Shown: piece by piece, positions 18,725-27,338 of the stretch
Layout of the letters: every line of letters begins with the position of its first letter
Position numbering within the stretch: position 1 is the first letter of the stretch
Origin: Chitinophagaceae bacterium
Lineage (GTDB): Bacteria; Bacteroidota; Bacteroidia; Chitinophagales; Chitinophagaceae
Direction of reading: 5' to 3'
NCBI GenBank assembly: GCA_024103425.1
Contig: JAGFIS010000008.1
Coordinates: 124,001 to 188,000 of the forward strand
Length of the DNA stretch: 64,000 bases
Notes under the pieces: model-generated
Databases searched by the model: none
What the model was told of the DNA's origin: nothing
The model's input: only the letters and a program-made list of their open reading frames with translations
Translations under genes and position numbers: made by a program

Positions 18725-19765
18725 ATGAGCAATACAACAACACCGGTACTTACATCCAAAGATTTTGTCACCGATCAGGAAGTAAGGTGGTGTCCCGGTT
18801 GTGGTGACTATTCTATCCTGGCACAAGTGCAAAAAGTTTTCCCTACACTGGGAATACCCAGGGAAAATTTCGTCATCATCAGCGGAATCGGGTGCAGCAG
18901 CCGTTTTCCTTATTACATGAATACTTTCGGTATGCACAGTATTCATGGAAGAGCAACTACAATCGCCAGCGGATTAAAAGCGGTCAACCCTGATTTGAGC
19001 ATCTGGATTGTAACAGGTGATGGTGATGGATTGAGCATCGGTGGAAATCATACCATCCATTTGCTTAGAAGAAATTTTGATGTAAACGTTCTTTTGTTCA
19101 ACAATGAAATATATGGGTTAACGAAAGGGCAATACTCGCCAACCAGTCCGAGAAAGTCAACCACAAAAAGTTCACCTTACGGAAGTGTGGACACACCGTT
19201 TAATCCTTTATCATTAGCGTTAGGGGCGGGCGCAACATTCGTAGCAAGATCGATGGACCGTGATCCTAAACATTTGCAATACGCGCTGCTAAGCAGCCAC
19301 CAACACAAAGGGGCTTCTTTTCTGGAAATCTATCAGAACTGTAATATTTTTAACGACGGTGCTTTTGAGCTCTTCACAGATAAGAGCACTAAGCCGGATA
19401 ACACTGTTTTTCTTGAAGAAGGAAAGCCATTAGTGTTTGGAGAAGGAAATAGTAAAGGAATCAAATTCGATGGGTTAAAGCCGGTTATCGTCAATATCGA
19501 TGAAAATACCTCTGTGAATGATTTATGGATTCACGATCCTAAAGATTACACCAAAGCAACCATACTGGCAAGCTTTACCGGTGATCCGAGAAACGAAGGA
19601 AATTTTCCAAGACCATTTGGGGTATTATACGATGTAGAGCGTCCTTGCTATGAAGACATTTTACAAGAACAAGTTGTAACAGCTAAAGCTAATAAGGGGG
19701 CCGATTTAGATAATTTATTGAGAGGAAAGGAAATCTGGGAAATAAGAGAGGAAGATTTGAATTAA
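18725..19765 (+). CDS. korB: 2-oxoacid:ferredoxin oxidoreductase subunit beta
   Basis: 346 residues. The Cys pair RWCPGCGDYS (C23, C26), the thiamine-diphosphate motif beginning GDGDGLSIGG with the later NNEIYGLTKGQ, and the segment PTSPRKSTTKSSPYG identify the beta subunit of a 2-oxoglutarate (or related) ferredoxin oxidoreductase. It would pair with an alpha subunit carrying the pyrimidine domain. No alpha-subunit gene is adjacent on either side, which is unusual since the two normally form an operon. The choice of 2-oxoglutarate over another 2-oxoacid is inferred from similarity to KorB-type sequences. Confidence 0.88.
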   Translation: MSNTTTPVLTSKDFVTDQEVRWCPGCGDYSILAQVQKVFPTLGIPRENFVIISGIGCSSRFPYYMNTFGMHSIHGRATTIASGLKAVNPDLSIWIVTGDGDGLSIGGNHTIHLLRRNFDVNVLLFNNEIYGLTKGQYSPTSPRKSTTKSSPYGSVDTPFNPLSLALGAGATFVARSMDRDPKHLQYALLSSHQHKGASFLEIYQNCNIFNDGAFELFTDKSTKPDNTVFLEEGKPLVFGEGNSKGIKFDGLKPVIVNIDENTSVNDLWIHDPKDYTKATILASFTGDPRNEGNFPRPFGVLYDVERPCYEDILQEQVVTAKANKGADLDNLLRGKEIWEIREEDLN

Positions 19766-20007
19766 TTCAAATTATTCAGAAAAATAAACGGCTTTAAAGT
19801 TTCCACCTTCAACACGCAGAGTACTTGTTTTGAACGGCGAAATATTTTCCTCTTTCTAATATTAATTACTTCGTGGGCAATCGCAATATTCTCAATTTTT
19901 TCTACATGGTATAATAATTCATGTAGAGACTCCACCTGGCGCTCTATCAATGTTGAATCAGATTTATCTCTGAACAACACCAGTAACTCACGGTTAAACT
20001 TCTTCAT
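19762..20007 (-). CDS. Small hypothetical protein (81 aa)
   Basis: 81 residues, mostly charged and helical at the start (MKKFNRELLVLFRDKSDSTL), with a basic stretch INIRKRKIFRRSKQ near residue 50. I do not recognise it. Support for a real gene: it follows the small lipoprotein gene by 12 bp on the same strand, and its stop falls exactly at the korB stop in an 18-bp perfect palindrome (ATTTGAATTAATTCAAAT, 19755-19772). No domain or motif allows a function to be named. Confidence 0.5.
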   Translation of the reverse strand: MKKFNRELLVLFRDKSDSTLIERQVESLHELLYHVEKIENIAIAHEVINIRKRKIFRRSKQVLCVLKVETLKPFIFLNNLN

Positions 20008-20019
20008 TTATATTGGTTT

Positions 20020-20142
20020 TTAAAAGCCTATTATTCCTTGTGTATTCGGACAACCACAATTCGATTTTTTTGACGAACTGCAGCTCATCATACACATACT
20101 TACTACTAATACTATAAGTAATATTTTTCCAAAGCTCTTCAT
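20020..20142 (-). CDS. 40-residue lipoprotein ending in a GCPNTQGIIGF tail
   Basis: The frame runs from ATG at 20142 to TAA at 20020. The product has a basic start (MKSFGK), a hydrophobic core and a lipobox ending MMSC at Cys21, then a Ser/Lys linker and a short tail with GCPNTQGIIGF. Removal of the signal would leave a lipid-anchored peptide of only about 20 residues. Similar tiny lipoproteins with a Cys-Gly-Cys-Pro tail occur in related bacteria (from memory). Function unknown. It precedes the 81-residue gene by 12 bp. Confidence 0.65.
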   Translation of the reverse strand: MKSFGKILLIVLVVSMCMMSCSSSKKSNCGCPNTQGIIGF

Positions 20143-20252
20143 AGTAACGGAGTTATAACATCACGCATCTATCCTCACATTTTTCCTGCCCTAAGATAAG
20201 AAAAAAAGTATTTGCCAAATTAAATCATTTTCTATCACAAAATTTGCAAAAT

Positions 20253-21365
20253 TTGAAGAAAAAGGCAACGATTTTGGGAAATTTCAAAAATCCAGTAGTT
20301 CTCATATCCGTCTTAGACTGGGGTTTAGGACACGCAACCCGTTGTATTCCAATCATTAAAGAGTTGAAAAATCGTGGGTATAGCGTTATCATCGGAGCCT
20401 CCGGAGCACCCCTTTTTTTACTAAAAAATGAATTTCCTGACCTGGAATTTATTATTATGAACGGCTATAACTTGCGTTATCCGGCTAATCAAAGATTTTT
20501 TATATCCCGTATTTCTGTCCAGTTACCAAAAATTTTATTAAGAAAGTATCAGGAGAAGCGGCAAATACAAAACTTTTTAAAATCAAGAAAAATAGATTTA
20601 ATCATCTCAGATAACCGACCCGGTGTCTATCATAAAAGTGTTTATTCTGTTTATATCACTCATCAGATTCAAGTAAAAACAGGAAATAAATTTATTGATA
20701 AAATTGCTTCGCAAATACACCAATCGGTCATTAAAAAATTTGATGAGTGCTGGGTGCCGGATGAAGAGGAAAATGGTTTATCGGGAGCATTATCTCATAT
20801 AAAAGTTGAAGGTATTCAACAGCGTTTTATTGGTCCGCTATCAAGAATGGAAATTCATCCATCAAGTATTGAATATGATTACTGTATTATTTTATCAGGT
20901 CCGGAGCCTCAGCGAACTATTCTCGAGGCAAAAATTCTTTCTCAAATACATACTCTCAACGGAAGAATAATTTTCATAAGAGGTTTACCTGAAGAAACAC
21001 AGCTGCCGGATGTTCCAGAAAATATTTCAATAACCAACCATCTGCCTGCAGAATTAATCAATAAGACTTTGAATACTTCAAAAACAATCATCAGCAGGTG
21101 TGGTTACTCTACAGTTATGGATCTTGTTAAATTAAAAAAGTCGGGAATACTCATCCCGACTCCGGGGCAGGCAGAACAAGAATACATCGGTGAGGTACTT
21201 TCTTATAAAAAATATTTTCTCGTTAAAAGTCAAGATGAGTTTTCATTATCCGGAGCGGTTAAAGAATATGAAGAAAATATTTATCATCCTGTCATCATGA
21301 ATTTTAATTTATTTAAACAGGCTATAGATGATGTCGTAAGAAAGATACCCCATGAAGGCAATTGA
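20253..21365 (+). CDS. Glycosyltransferase of the GT-B, UDP-sugar type
   Basis: About 370 residues. The N-terminal motif VLDWGLGHATRCIPII is a GT-B glycosyltransferase nucleotide-sugar domain with the GHATR loop of MurG/UGT-type enzymes. A C-terminal donor-binding part holds SRCGYSTVMDLVKLKKSGILIPTPG (in two parts: SRCGYSTVMDL and GILIPTPGQAEQ). No ATG precedes the conserved start; TTG at 20253 is the likely start, since the TTG at 20244 is inside a -7-like box (AAAATTTG). The gene is visibly richer in A/T than its neighbours. Acceptor unknown. Confidence 0.8.
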   Translation: MKKKATILGNFKNPVVLISVLDWGLGHATRCIPIIKELKNRGYSVIIGASGAPLFLLKNEFPDLEFIIMNGYNLRYPANQRFFISRISVQLPKILLRKYQEKRQIQNFLKSRKIDLIISDNRPGVYHKSVYSVYITHQIQVKTGNKFIDKIASQIHQSVIKKFDECWVPDEEENGLSGALSHIKVEGIQQRFIGPLSRMEIHPSSIEYDYCIILSGPEPQRTILEAKILSQIHTLNGRIIFIRGLPEETQLPDVPENISITNHLPAELINKTLNTSKTIISRCGYSTVMDLVKLKKSGILIPTPGQAEQEYIGEVLSYKKYFLVKSQDEFSLSGAVKEYEENIYHPVIMNFNLFKQAIDDVVRKIPHEGN

Positions 21366-21864
21366 GTTGTTCTCTATTTTCTGCCGGCTTGCTGTGAATA
21401 ACCTTATATATAAACAATAATATTTCTTTTAAAAAAAGCTTCTATTATTATTAGGAATGTGAAATCGTGGAAAGAAAATTTCATGCGTTTTTGGAAATAT
21501 TGAAAATATCTCTTTATTCACAGTAATACACATAATATTAAGACCGGCGAATGTTTCGGCTGCTATAAAACTTCTACTATATACACATCTGTTGATAAGA
21601 AACTAACTGTATAACTTTTTGAAGAAAATCTCCACCGGCTTTGTGAATGTGATATTGAAGGTTTGGGTAAAATTTCTATAATCATCTCTAACCGCCTATG
21701 GATGCATTAAGTTATTAAAAGTTGTGCCCGGATTTTTTCAGTGAAAGTGGCGTTTTCCACAAGAAAAACAGTTTTTCAACGGAGGTGTGTGAATACTAAA
21801 AATTTTACCCCGAAGTGAAGGGAATTATCGTCTGAAACACTTAACCCTGTAACACTCTCTTTAC
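21366..21864. other. Candidate replication origin (DnaA-box-rich intergenic region)
   Basis: A+T-rich gap without a gene. Exact TTATTCACA boxes (TTATNCACA consensus) occur at 21514-21522 (+) and 21393-21401 (- strand). One-mismatch boxes are at 21524-21532, 21579-21587, 21753-21761 (TTTTCCACA) and 21788-21796 (-). The region is about 5.3 kb from the parS pair. No tandem iteron or strongly AT-rich unwinding repeat was recognised. It could instead be an ordinary promoter region with chance boxes. Confidence 0.45.
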
Positions 21865-21895
21865 TTTGTTGCTATTTTAATTTAACCTATTTTTG
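21865..21895 (+). promoter_or_regulatory. Bacteroidota-type promoter of the ppiD-like gene
   Basis: TTTG (21865-21868), 19 nt, TATTTTTG (21888-21895): an exact TTTG-N19-TAnnTTTG promoter. The predicted transcript starts near 21900, about 25 nt before the ATG at 21927. Confidence 0.8.
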
Positions 21896-21926
21896 CCGCC
21901 CTAAACATAAAAATTAAGGTAATAAC

Positions 21927-24056
21927 ATGTCAATAATTCAAGCAATCCGTGAAAAAGGGGCTGTGTTAGTGATTTCTCTTGTAGCTATAAGTCTTATCGG
22001 ATTTATATTAATGGACTCAATAAGCAGTACCGGTAAGCTGTTTGGTGGAGGTAATGAGACCACTATAGGTATTGTAAACGGTGACGCAATTGATTATCAG
22101 GAGTTTAATGAGAAAGTCACCGAAATGGAACAGCAATACGGTAACCAGTCTGGTCAGCGTAATATGGTAATGCAGGGAGCGTGGGATCAGATGGTATCTG
22201 AAAGAATAGTGAATGACCAGTTTGACAAATTAGGATTGGTATTTACCGCTAAAGAACTTAGTTCAGTTTTATTTAGCGAAGAAGCACCCTTACAGTTAAA
22301 ACAAGCTTTCACGGATCCTAATACCGGACAATATGATATAGAACAGGCAAAACAATGGTGGAGCCAGGTAAAACAAAATAAGAACAAAGAACAAAGGAGT
22401 GCACTGATTTCTCAGGTTATTGATCCGATGGTTTTGAACTCTTTGTATTCTAAATATACAGCATTGATTGCAGGCAGCATCAACGAGCCTTCCTGGATGA
22501 TCAATATGGAAAAAGCATCAGCAACGGATTTTGCTGTTATCAGCTATGTATCAGTTCCTTACTCTACTATTGCCGACAGCACCGTTAAGATCAGTACTCA
22601 GGATGTTAAAGATTACCTCAACGCCCGTAAGAGCATGTTCAAACAAGAAAACGGGACAATGATCTCCTATGTTTCTTTCAGTGCGGCACCCAGCAAAGAA
22701 GACAGTCTGGCAGTGTTTAATGCTTTGGAAGAATTGAAACCCGAATTCAGGGCAGATACAAATGCCAAATTCTTCCTGGGACGTAACGGATCAACAATAC
22801 CTTTCTTTGACGGTTATCTGCCCGGTAGTCAAATTCAGGCGCCAATCGGCGAGCCCGTCAGCTCTTTGGTTAAAGGCGAAGTTTACGGACCGTATCTCGA
22901 TGGTAAAAATTATGTGCTTGCTAAAGTGATTGATATTAAGAATATGCCGGACAGTTTCAAAGTGAGACACATTCTTTTTGGAACCATTGATCCGCAAACA
23001 CAGCAACCAATAATGGATGACAGCACAGCCCGGCGCAAGGCTGATAGTGTTGCAACAGCAATTAAGAACGGAGCCAGCTTCGATGCGCTGGAACCCATCT
23101 ATTCTACCGACCAGGGCGCCAAACAAACCCAGGGGGTGATGAACTTTGACCTTAAGACTGTTCAAAGCGACAACTTTGCAAAAGAGTTTGGTAAGTTCCT
23201 TCTGAACGATGCCGGCGAAACCAAGAAAGTGGTAAAAACAGAATTCGGATACCATTATATAGAAATCATGTCAAAATCTCACTACGAACCGAGTTATAAG
23301 ATAGCCTATATGGCAAGACAGATTGATCCGAGTGATGAAACTATCAATAAAGCCAATGCCGAAGCAGTGAAACTGTCAGCAGCGGCAACGTCGCCGAAAG
23401 CATTAGAAGAGTATCTGGTTCAGAACGGTATTTCAAAAGTAGATCTTCCTTTGCCGGTAGGCGAGAACGATTATCAACTCGGAAGTTATGCCAATGCGAG
23501 AGAAATCGTTCGCTGGGCAAACGAAGCGAAAGAAGGAGCTGTTTCAGAGCCTTTCTCTATTGACGACGATTTTGTTGTGGCTATTGTAAACAGAAGGCTT
23601 CGCGAGGGTTTGATGGATGTACAGACAGCCCTGCCTTATGTTGAATCGGATATTCGCAATCAGAAGAAAGCGGAAGTGATCAAAAAGAAAATGACGAACA
23701 CTTCTTCTTTGGAAGCTGTTGCAAAAGATTTCAACGTTCAGGTAATGACAGCCGGAGAAGACTCAACTCTTACTTTCAACTCGCAAATTATCAGCGGTAT
23801 CGGTAACGAACCTAAAGTCACCGGTGCAGCATTTGCGAAAGATGCCGAAAACAAAGTTTCTGCGCCGATATCAGGAAATAATGGCGTATTTGTGATCAAG
23901 GTAGATTCTTATGGTAAGAAACCGGTTGATGATGCGTTATGGCAAGAGCAGGTTGCGGCCGACCGTAACCGCGAACTACAGACAGCGCTTCAACAGTCGT
24001 TCATGGGCCTGAGAAAGATGGCGAAGATTAAAGATTACAGAAGCAAGTTCTTCTAA
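21927..24056 (+). CDS. PpiD-like peptidyl-prolyl isomerase / periplasmic foldase
   Basis: 709 residues. A membrane helix (about 11-30) follows a short cytoplasmic N-terminus, then a SurA_N/PpiD-type helical chaperone region (about 45-250) and a parvulin domain (about 345-450) containing VRHILFG, the A(R)RKAD helix and FGYHYIEIM. Anchored to the inner membrane, it would assist folding of exported envelope proteins. The very high number of exported proteins in Bacteroidota makes this an expected housekeeping gene. A perfect promoter precedes it and a strong terminator follows, so it is probably monocistronic. Confidence 0.9.
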   Translation: MSIIQAIREKGAVLVISLVAISLIGFILMDSISSTGKLFGGGNETTIGIVNGDAIDYQEFNEKVTEMEQQYGNQSGQRNMVMQGAWDQMVSERIVNDQFDKLGLVFTAKELSSVLFSEEAPLQLKQAFTDPNTGQYDIEQAKQWWSQVKQNKNKEQRSALISQVIDPMVLNSLYSKYTALIAGSINEPSWMINMEKASATDFAVISYVSVPYSTIADSTVKISTQDVKDYLNARKSMFKQENGTMISYVSFSAAPSKEDSLAVFNALEELKPEFRADTNAKFFLGRNGSTIPFFDGYLPGSQIQAPIGEPVSSLVKGEVYGPYLDGKNYVLAKVIDIKNMPDSFKVRHILFGTIDPQTQQPIMDDSTARRKADSVATAIKNGASFDALEPIYSTDQGAKQTQGVMNFDLKTVQSDNFAKEFGKFLLNDAGETKKVVKTEFGYHYIEIMSKSHYEPSYKIAYMARQIDPSDETINKANAEAVKLSAAATSPKALEEYLVQNGISKVDLPLPVGENDYQLGSYANAREIVRWANEAKEGAVSEPFSIDDDFVVAIVNRRLREGLMDVQTALPYVESDIRNQKKAEVIKKKMTNTSSLEAVAKDFNVQVMTAGEDSTLTFNSQIISGIGNEPKVTGAAFAKDAENKVSAPISGNNGVFVIKVDSYGKKPVDDALWQEQVAADRNRELQTALQQSFMGLRKMAKIKDYRSKFF

Positions 24057-24078
24057 ACAATAAAGAGATTAATAGAAA

Positions 24079-24106
24079 ATACCGGACGCGTTCCGGTATT
24101 TTTTTT
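24079..24106 (+). terminator. Rho-independent terminator of the ppiD-like gene
   Basis: 8-bp perfect stem ATACCGGA/TCCGGTAT with loop CGCGT, followed by a run of T, 23 bp after the stop codon. Confidence 0.92.
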
Positions 24107-24136
24107 GCCTGCAGCCACAGATTTTATGTATTTTTC
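24104..24136 (+). promoter_or_regulatory. Promoter of dacB, leaderless arrangement, overlapping the previous terminator
   Basis: TTTG (24104-24107), 21 nt, TATTTTTC (24129-24136), one mismatch to TAnnTTTG. The box ends 4 nt before the ATG at 24141. The -33 element is built into the T run of the upstream terminator. Confidence 0.6.
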
Positions 24137-24140
24137 GGTA

Positions 24141-25418
24141 ATGAAAAAGCTATTCATTCCGATCGTCCTGATAACCGCCCTGAGCTCTTGCTCGATGACA
24201 CAAAAAATCAACAGGGAAGCTAAATCGACAGTTCTTAATAAAGATCAGATTACCAACTACCATATGGGTATTGCTGTGTACGACCCCGAAACATCTAAGA
24301 TGGTTTATGAATATCAGGCCGACAAATATTTTATGCCGGCGAGCAACACCAAACTGGCATCCTGCTATGTGGCGATGAAGTATCTGGGAGATAGCCTTAC
24401 GGGGATTCAGTATGAGGTTGTGGACGGTTCTACTGTAAAAATCCGGGGAATGGCCGACCCTACTGTGATGCATCCGGATTTCCCGAACCAACCGGTATAT
24501 AATTTCCTAAAGAATTATAAGAATGTAGAAATAGAAAAAACCAACTTCTCTTCTTTTTTGGGTAACGGCTGGTCGTGGGATGATTATCCGTACAGCTATG
24601 CGGCACCCCGCTCTGCTTTCCCGATGTATGGAGATTATGTAACGCTGAAGTTTGATAATAATAAAGTCACCACTACTCCATCCTGGTTTCGGACAAAAAC
24701 CACAACCGAAGGGAACATCACTAATGGCATAACGGTTACCCGCCCGTGGAGTGAAAACAGTTTTACTGTATCGGGGGGAAAATCAAAAAAAGTCGAGTAC
24801 CCTTTTATTCCTGATGACAATACTGTCGCGGCTTTGTGGACAGACGTTCTCGGTACGCAAGTTAAACTGACAGACACAAAGGTTTCATCCGCCAACTACG
24901 TTTATACCCAACCGTTAGACAGTATGCTTGCTATCATGATGCACAGAAGCGATAACCTCTTTGCCGAACAGTCGTTGCTTATGGTGAGCGACAAATTGCT
25001 GGGCACACTCAACACAAGACAGATTATACAAAAGATACTTGAGACTGATTTTGCCGGCATGCCACAAAAACCCAGGTGGGTAGACGGTTCAGGCCTGAGC
25101 AGTTATAACCTTTTCACCCCGAAAGACTTTATTTTCATTTTGGAAAAGCTTAAAAACGAGTTCGGAATGGAGCGGCTCAAAGTAATCCTGCCCACGGGAG
25201 GAACGGGCACGCTTTCTTCTCTGTACCATGAGGATACAGGAAAAATCTTTGCAAAGACCGGTACTATTAGCGGGGTTGTAACGTTAAGCGGTTACCTTAT
25301 CACTGAGAAAAATAAATTATTGCTGTTTTCGGTTTTAGTCAACAATCATAACACTGCAGCGCAGGATGTGAGAAAGTCTGTAGAAAAGTTCCTGCATGCA
25401 ATCCGGACGAAGTTATAG
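24141..25418 (+). CDS. dacB: D-alanyl-D-alanine carboxypeptidase/endopeptidase (PBP4, peptidase S13)
   Basis: 425 residues from the ATG at 24141; an upstream TTG in frame (24105) sits in the terminator/promoter and is not the start. A lipoprotein signal ends LSSCS with Cys17. Penicillin-binding motifs are in order: SNTK (S68-K71, the nucleophilic Ser), SDN (in MHRSDNLFAEQSLL) and KTG (in FAKTGTISGVV). It trims peptidoglycan stem peptides or cross-links in the periplasm. The gene ends 5 bp into the convergent nadR-like gene. Confidence 0.94.
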   Translation: MKKLFIPIVLITALSSCSMTQKINREAKSTVLNKDQITNYHMGIAVYDPETSKMVYEYQADKYFMPASNTKLASCYVAMKYLGDSLTGIQYEVVDGSTVKIRGMADPTVMHPDFPNQPVYNFLKNYKNVEIEKTNFSSFLGNGWSWDDYPYSYAAPRSAFPMYGDYVTLKFDNNKVTTTPSWFRTKTTTEGNITNGITVTRPWSENSFTVSGGKSKKVEYPFIPDDNTVAALWTDVLGTQVKLTDTKVSSANYVYTQPLDSMLAIMMHRSDNLFAEQSLLMVSDKLLGTLNTRQIIQKILETDFAGMPQKPRWVDGSGLSSYNLFTPKDFIFILEKLKNEFGMERLKVILPTGGTGTLSSLYHEDTGKIFAKTGTISGVVTLSGYLITEKNKLLLFSVLVNNHNTAAQDVRKSVEKFLHAIRTKL

Positions 25419-25964
25419 CAGGCCGTTTTGTTCCTTCACCCATTGTATAGCCATACGGGTACGCGATGGATTATCACCTTTAATTTCAATCCAGGGTACG
25501 TCCTGCCCGGTGAGTAATTCTTTGTAATAAAGAAAGAGTTCTTCGCGGATTTTAGGATCGGGATACTCTCTCATATTATCTTCCACCCATGGCAGATCGA
25601 GGTTACAGAGAAAATAACCGTCGTATTTTCTCTCGGCTATTTGATCCAGGATAAAGCGGTGGCACTCACCAAAAACAAACTCACACCACACCTTCATCAC
25701 ATACATATCGGTATCAACAAAAAGGAAAGGGGATACACCGCTCTCAGAAAGCTCTTGAGCAATTCTGTCTTCCTGTTCTAATTGTTTTGTTGCAATATGG
25801 AGCAAGTTATCGTACGTGTACTCTGTACCGTTAGTATTCAAAAACTCTCTTGCATATTCGGGGCACCATAATGTGTTAAAGTGTTTTGCCAGTTGTTCGC
25901 ACAAGGTGCTTTTGCCCGTGGATTCGGGCCCGATAGCTACATATTTTTTAATCCCGTTTATCAT
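25413..25964 (-). CDS. NadR-like nicotinamide riboside kinase (AAA P-loop ATPase)
   Basis: 183 residues from the ATG at 25964, which overlaps the pnuC stop codon (ATGA), so I prefer it over upstream in-frame starts. The P-loop GPESTGKSTL is followed by EYAREFL and 'FLCNLDLPWVEDNMREYPDP', as in the kinase domain of NadR. The adenylyltransferase domain of bifunctional NadR is absent. With PnuC it would phosphorylate imported nicotinamide riboside to NMN, trapping it for NAD synthesis. Confidence 0.86.
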   Translation of the reverse strand: MINGIKKYVAIGPESTGKSTLCEQLAKHFNTLWCPEYAREFLNTNGTEYTYDNLLHIATKQLEQEDRIAQELSESGVSPFLFVDTDMYVMKVWCEFVFGECHRFILDQIAERKYDGYFLCNLDLPWVEDNMREYPDPKIREELFLYYKELLTGQDVPWIEIKGDNPSRTRMAIQWVKEQNGLL

Positions 25965-26608
25965 GCCGCACTCTTTACAAGTAACAGATTTTGACGAGCG
26001 CGCTTCCGCCACTCAATAAGTCCCATTATGGCGAGTACAAGAAGCACCGTATAGTAAACACTGGTGAACACATAATGTTTTATAAAGAAAAGCGGAATGG
26101 AAGCAATGTTGGTAGCGATCCACCAAATCCAGCTCTCAACTTTTTTGCGTGCCATTAGCCACATGCCCGTAAATGCCGTCGCGCTGGCAAAAGCATCAGC
26201 CCAGGGTATGGCACCGGGAGCAAAGTCGCGTTTCAAATAAGTAAGAGCAGAAAAGATCGTGATATAGAAGAAAAGGAAGAAACCAATCTCAATGAGCCAT
26301 TCCTTCTTATTGCTGAAGGTGATTTGAACAACGTGCTCTTTCTGCTCGTTTTTACGGGTCCACAAAATCCATCCGTAAATACTCATTACCGTATAATAGA
26401 AATTCACGGTTGCCTCTCCGAAAAGACTGCCCTTAAAGCTCAGATAGATATAAAAAGTGGTATTAATCAACCCTGTGGGATACACCCAGATATTTTCTTT
26501 GCGCGAAAACCAGACACTGGCGATGCCGGCGATAACAGCAATAAACTCGAGAAAACCGGTTTCTTTCAGTCCGGCAATAAACTGCTGGTAGATTTCAGGT
26601 AAGGTCAT
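25961..26608 (-). CDS. pnuC: Nicotinamide riboside/mononucleotide transporter PnuC family
   Basis: 215 residues, nearly all hydrophobic helices (about seven), with the family features IAGIASVWFSRKENIWVYP near the start and WIWWIATNIASIPLFFIKHY near the C-terminus (each under 20 residues as read). PnuC proteins facilitate diffusion of nicotinamide riboside. Family members can also carry thiamine (PnuT); the coupled NadR-like kinase favours nicotinamide riboside. No riboswitch was recognised in the short leader. Confidence 0.92.
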   Translation of the reverse strand: MTLPEIYQQFIAGLKETGFLEFIAVIAGIASVWFSRKENIWVYPTGLINTTFYIYLSFKGSLFGEATVNFYYTVMSIYGWILWTRKNEQKEHVVQITFSNKKEWLIEIGFFLFFYITIFSALTYLKRDFAPGAIPWADAFASATAFTGMWLMARKKVESWIWWIATNIASIPLFFIKHYVFTSVYYTVLLVLAIMGLIEWRKRARQNLLLVKSAA

Positions 26609-26654
26609 TGAGGTGAGCGTGTGTTATAAAAAAGATTTTCGGGGAAGTAAAATA

Positions 26655-27251
26655 TTATATGTCGGCAATAACTTCTTTCACTTCTGGCACCAGCCGCATC
26701 ATCACTTTTTCTACCCCGGCCTTCAGGGTGATCATAGAAGAAGGACAGCCACTGCAGCTGCCCAGCATTTTAACGCTTAATATACCGCCTTCAAAGCTTT
26801 CGAACTGGATAGCTCCGCCATCCATTTCCACAGCCGGAGCTACGTGGTGCTTAAGTACCTCTTTTATTTTTTTTACAATGTCTCCGTCGTCAGACAGGAT
26901 TGTATTATTCGTATCAATCTTACTCTTGGCAAGAATATCGTGGTTTATAATGACACCACCCTTTTCTATATAATCTTTCAGGAACTGCTGTATCGGGGTG
27001 GTAATATTATTCCAGTCGTGTACATTATCCTTTCGGGTCAGCGTAACAAAATTGCTGGCTATAAAAACTGACTTTACGAAAGGAAAAGTAAACAGTTGTT
27101 GGGCAAGAGGAGAACCAACGGCACTGTTTTCATCGGGGAAATCGGCGCTTTTGCCCGGATACAGCAGCTTGTTCACAATAAACTTAAGCGACTGCGGATT
27201 GGGTGTCTCTTCTGTATAAATATTGATAACCGGATGCCCAGCTTTAATCAT
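26655..27251 (-). CDS. NifU-family Fe-S scaffold protein (Nfu)
   Basis: 198 residues from the ATG at 27251. The N-terminal Nfu_N domain starts HPVINIYTEETPNPQSLKF, and the C-terminal NifU-like domain has the Fe-S cluster Cys pair in LGSCSGCPSSMITL. It assembles and delivers [4Fe-4S] clusters to apo-enzymes. The start seven codons upstream lies inside the -7 box (27270-27277) and is rejected. The gene is separated from the upstream DUF2461 gene by a terminator. Confidence 0.92.
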   Translation of the reverse strand: MIKAGHPVINIYTEETPNPQSLKFIVNKLLYPGKSADFPDENSAVGSPLAQQLFTFPFVKSVFIASNFVTLTRKDNVHDWNNITTPIQQFLKDYIEKGGVIINHDILAKSKIDTNNTILSDDGDIVKKIKEVLKHHVAPAVEMDGGAIQFESFEGGILSVKMLGSCSGCPSSMITLKAGVEKVMMRLVPEVKEVIADI

Positions 27252-27269
27252 GCTCCGAAAATTGAGCAG

Positions 27270-27277
27270 CAAAGATA
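27270..27277 (-). promoter_or_regulatory. -7 box of the nfu-like gene
   Basis: On the minus strand TATCTTTG, an exact TAnnTTTG match, leaving about 15 nt of leader before the ATG at 27251. No clean -33 element was found. Confidence 0.55.
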
Positions 27278-27285
27278 AACAATCG

Positions 27286-27313
27286 AAAAAAACCGCTCTT
27301 GTCGATAAGCGGT
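27286..27313 (-). terminator. Rho-independent terminator of the DUF2461 gene
   Basis: On the minus strand ACCGCT (27313-27308) pairs with AGCGGT (27297-27292) across a 10-nt loop, followed by seven T. It separates DUF2461 from nfu. Confidence 0.82.
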
Positions 27314-27338
27314 AAAAAGCGTATGCCGGATTTACGGC

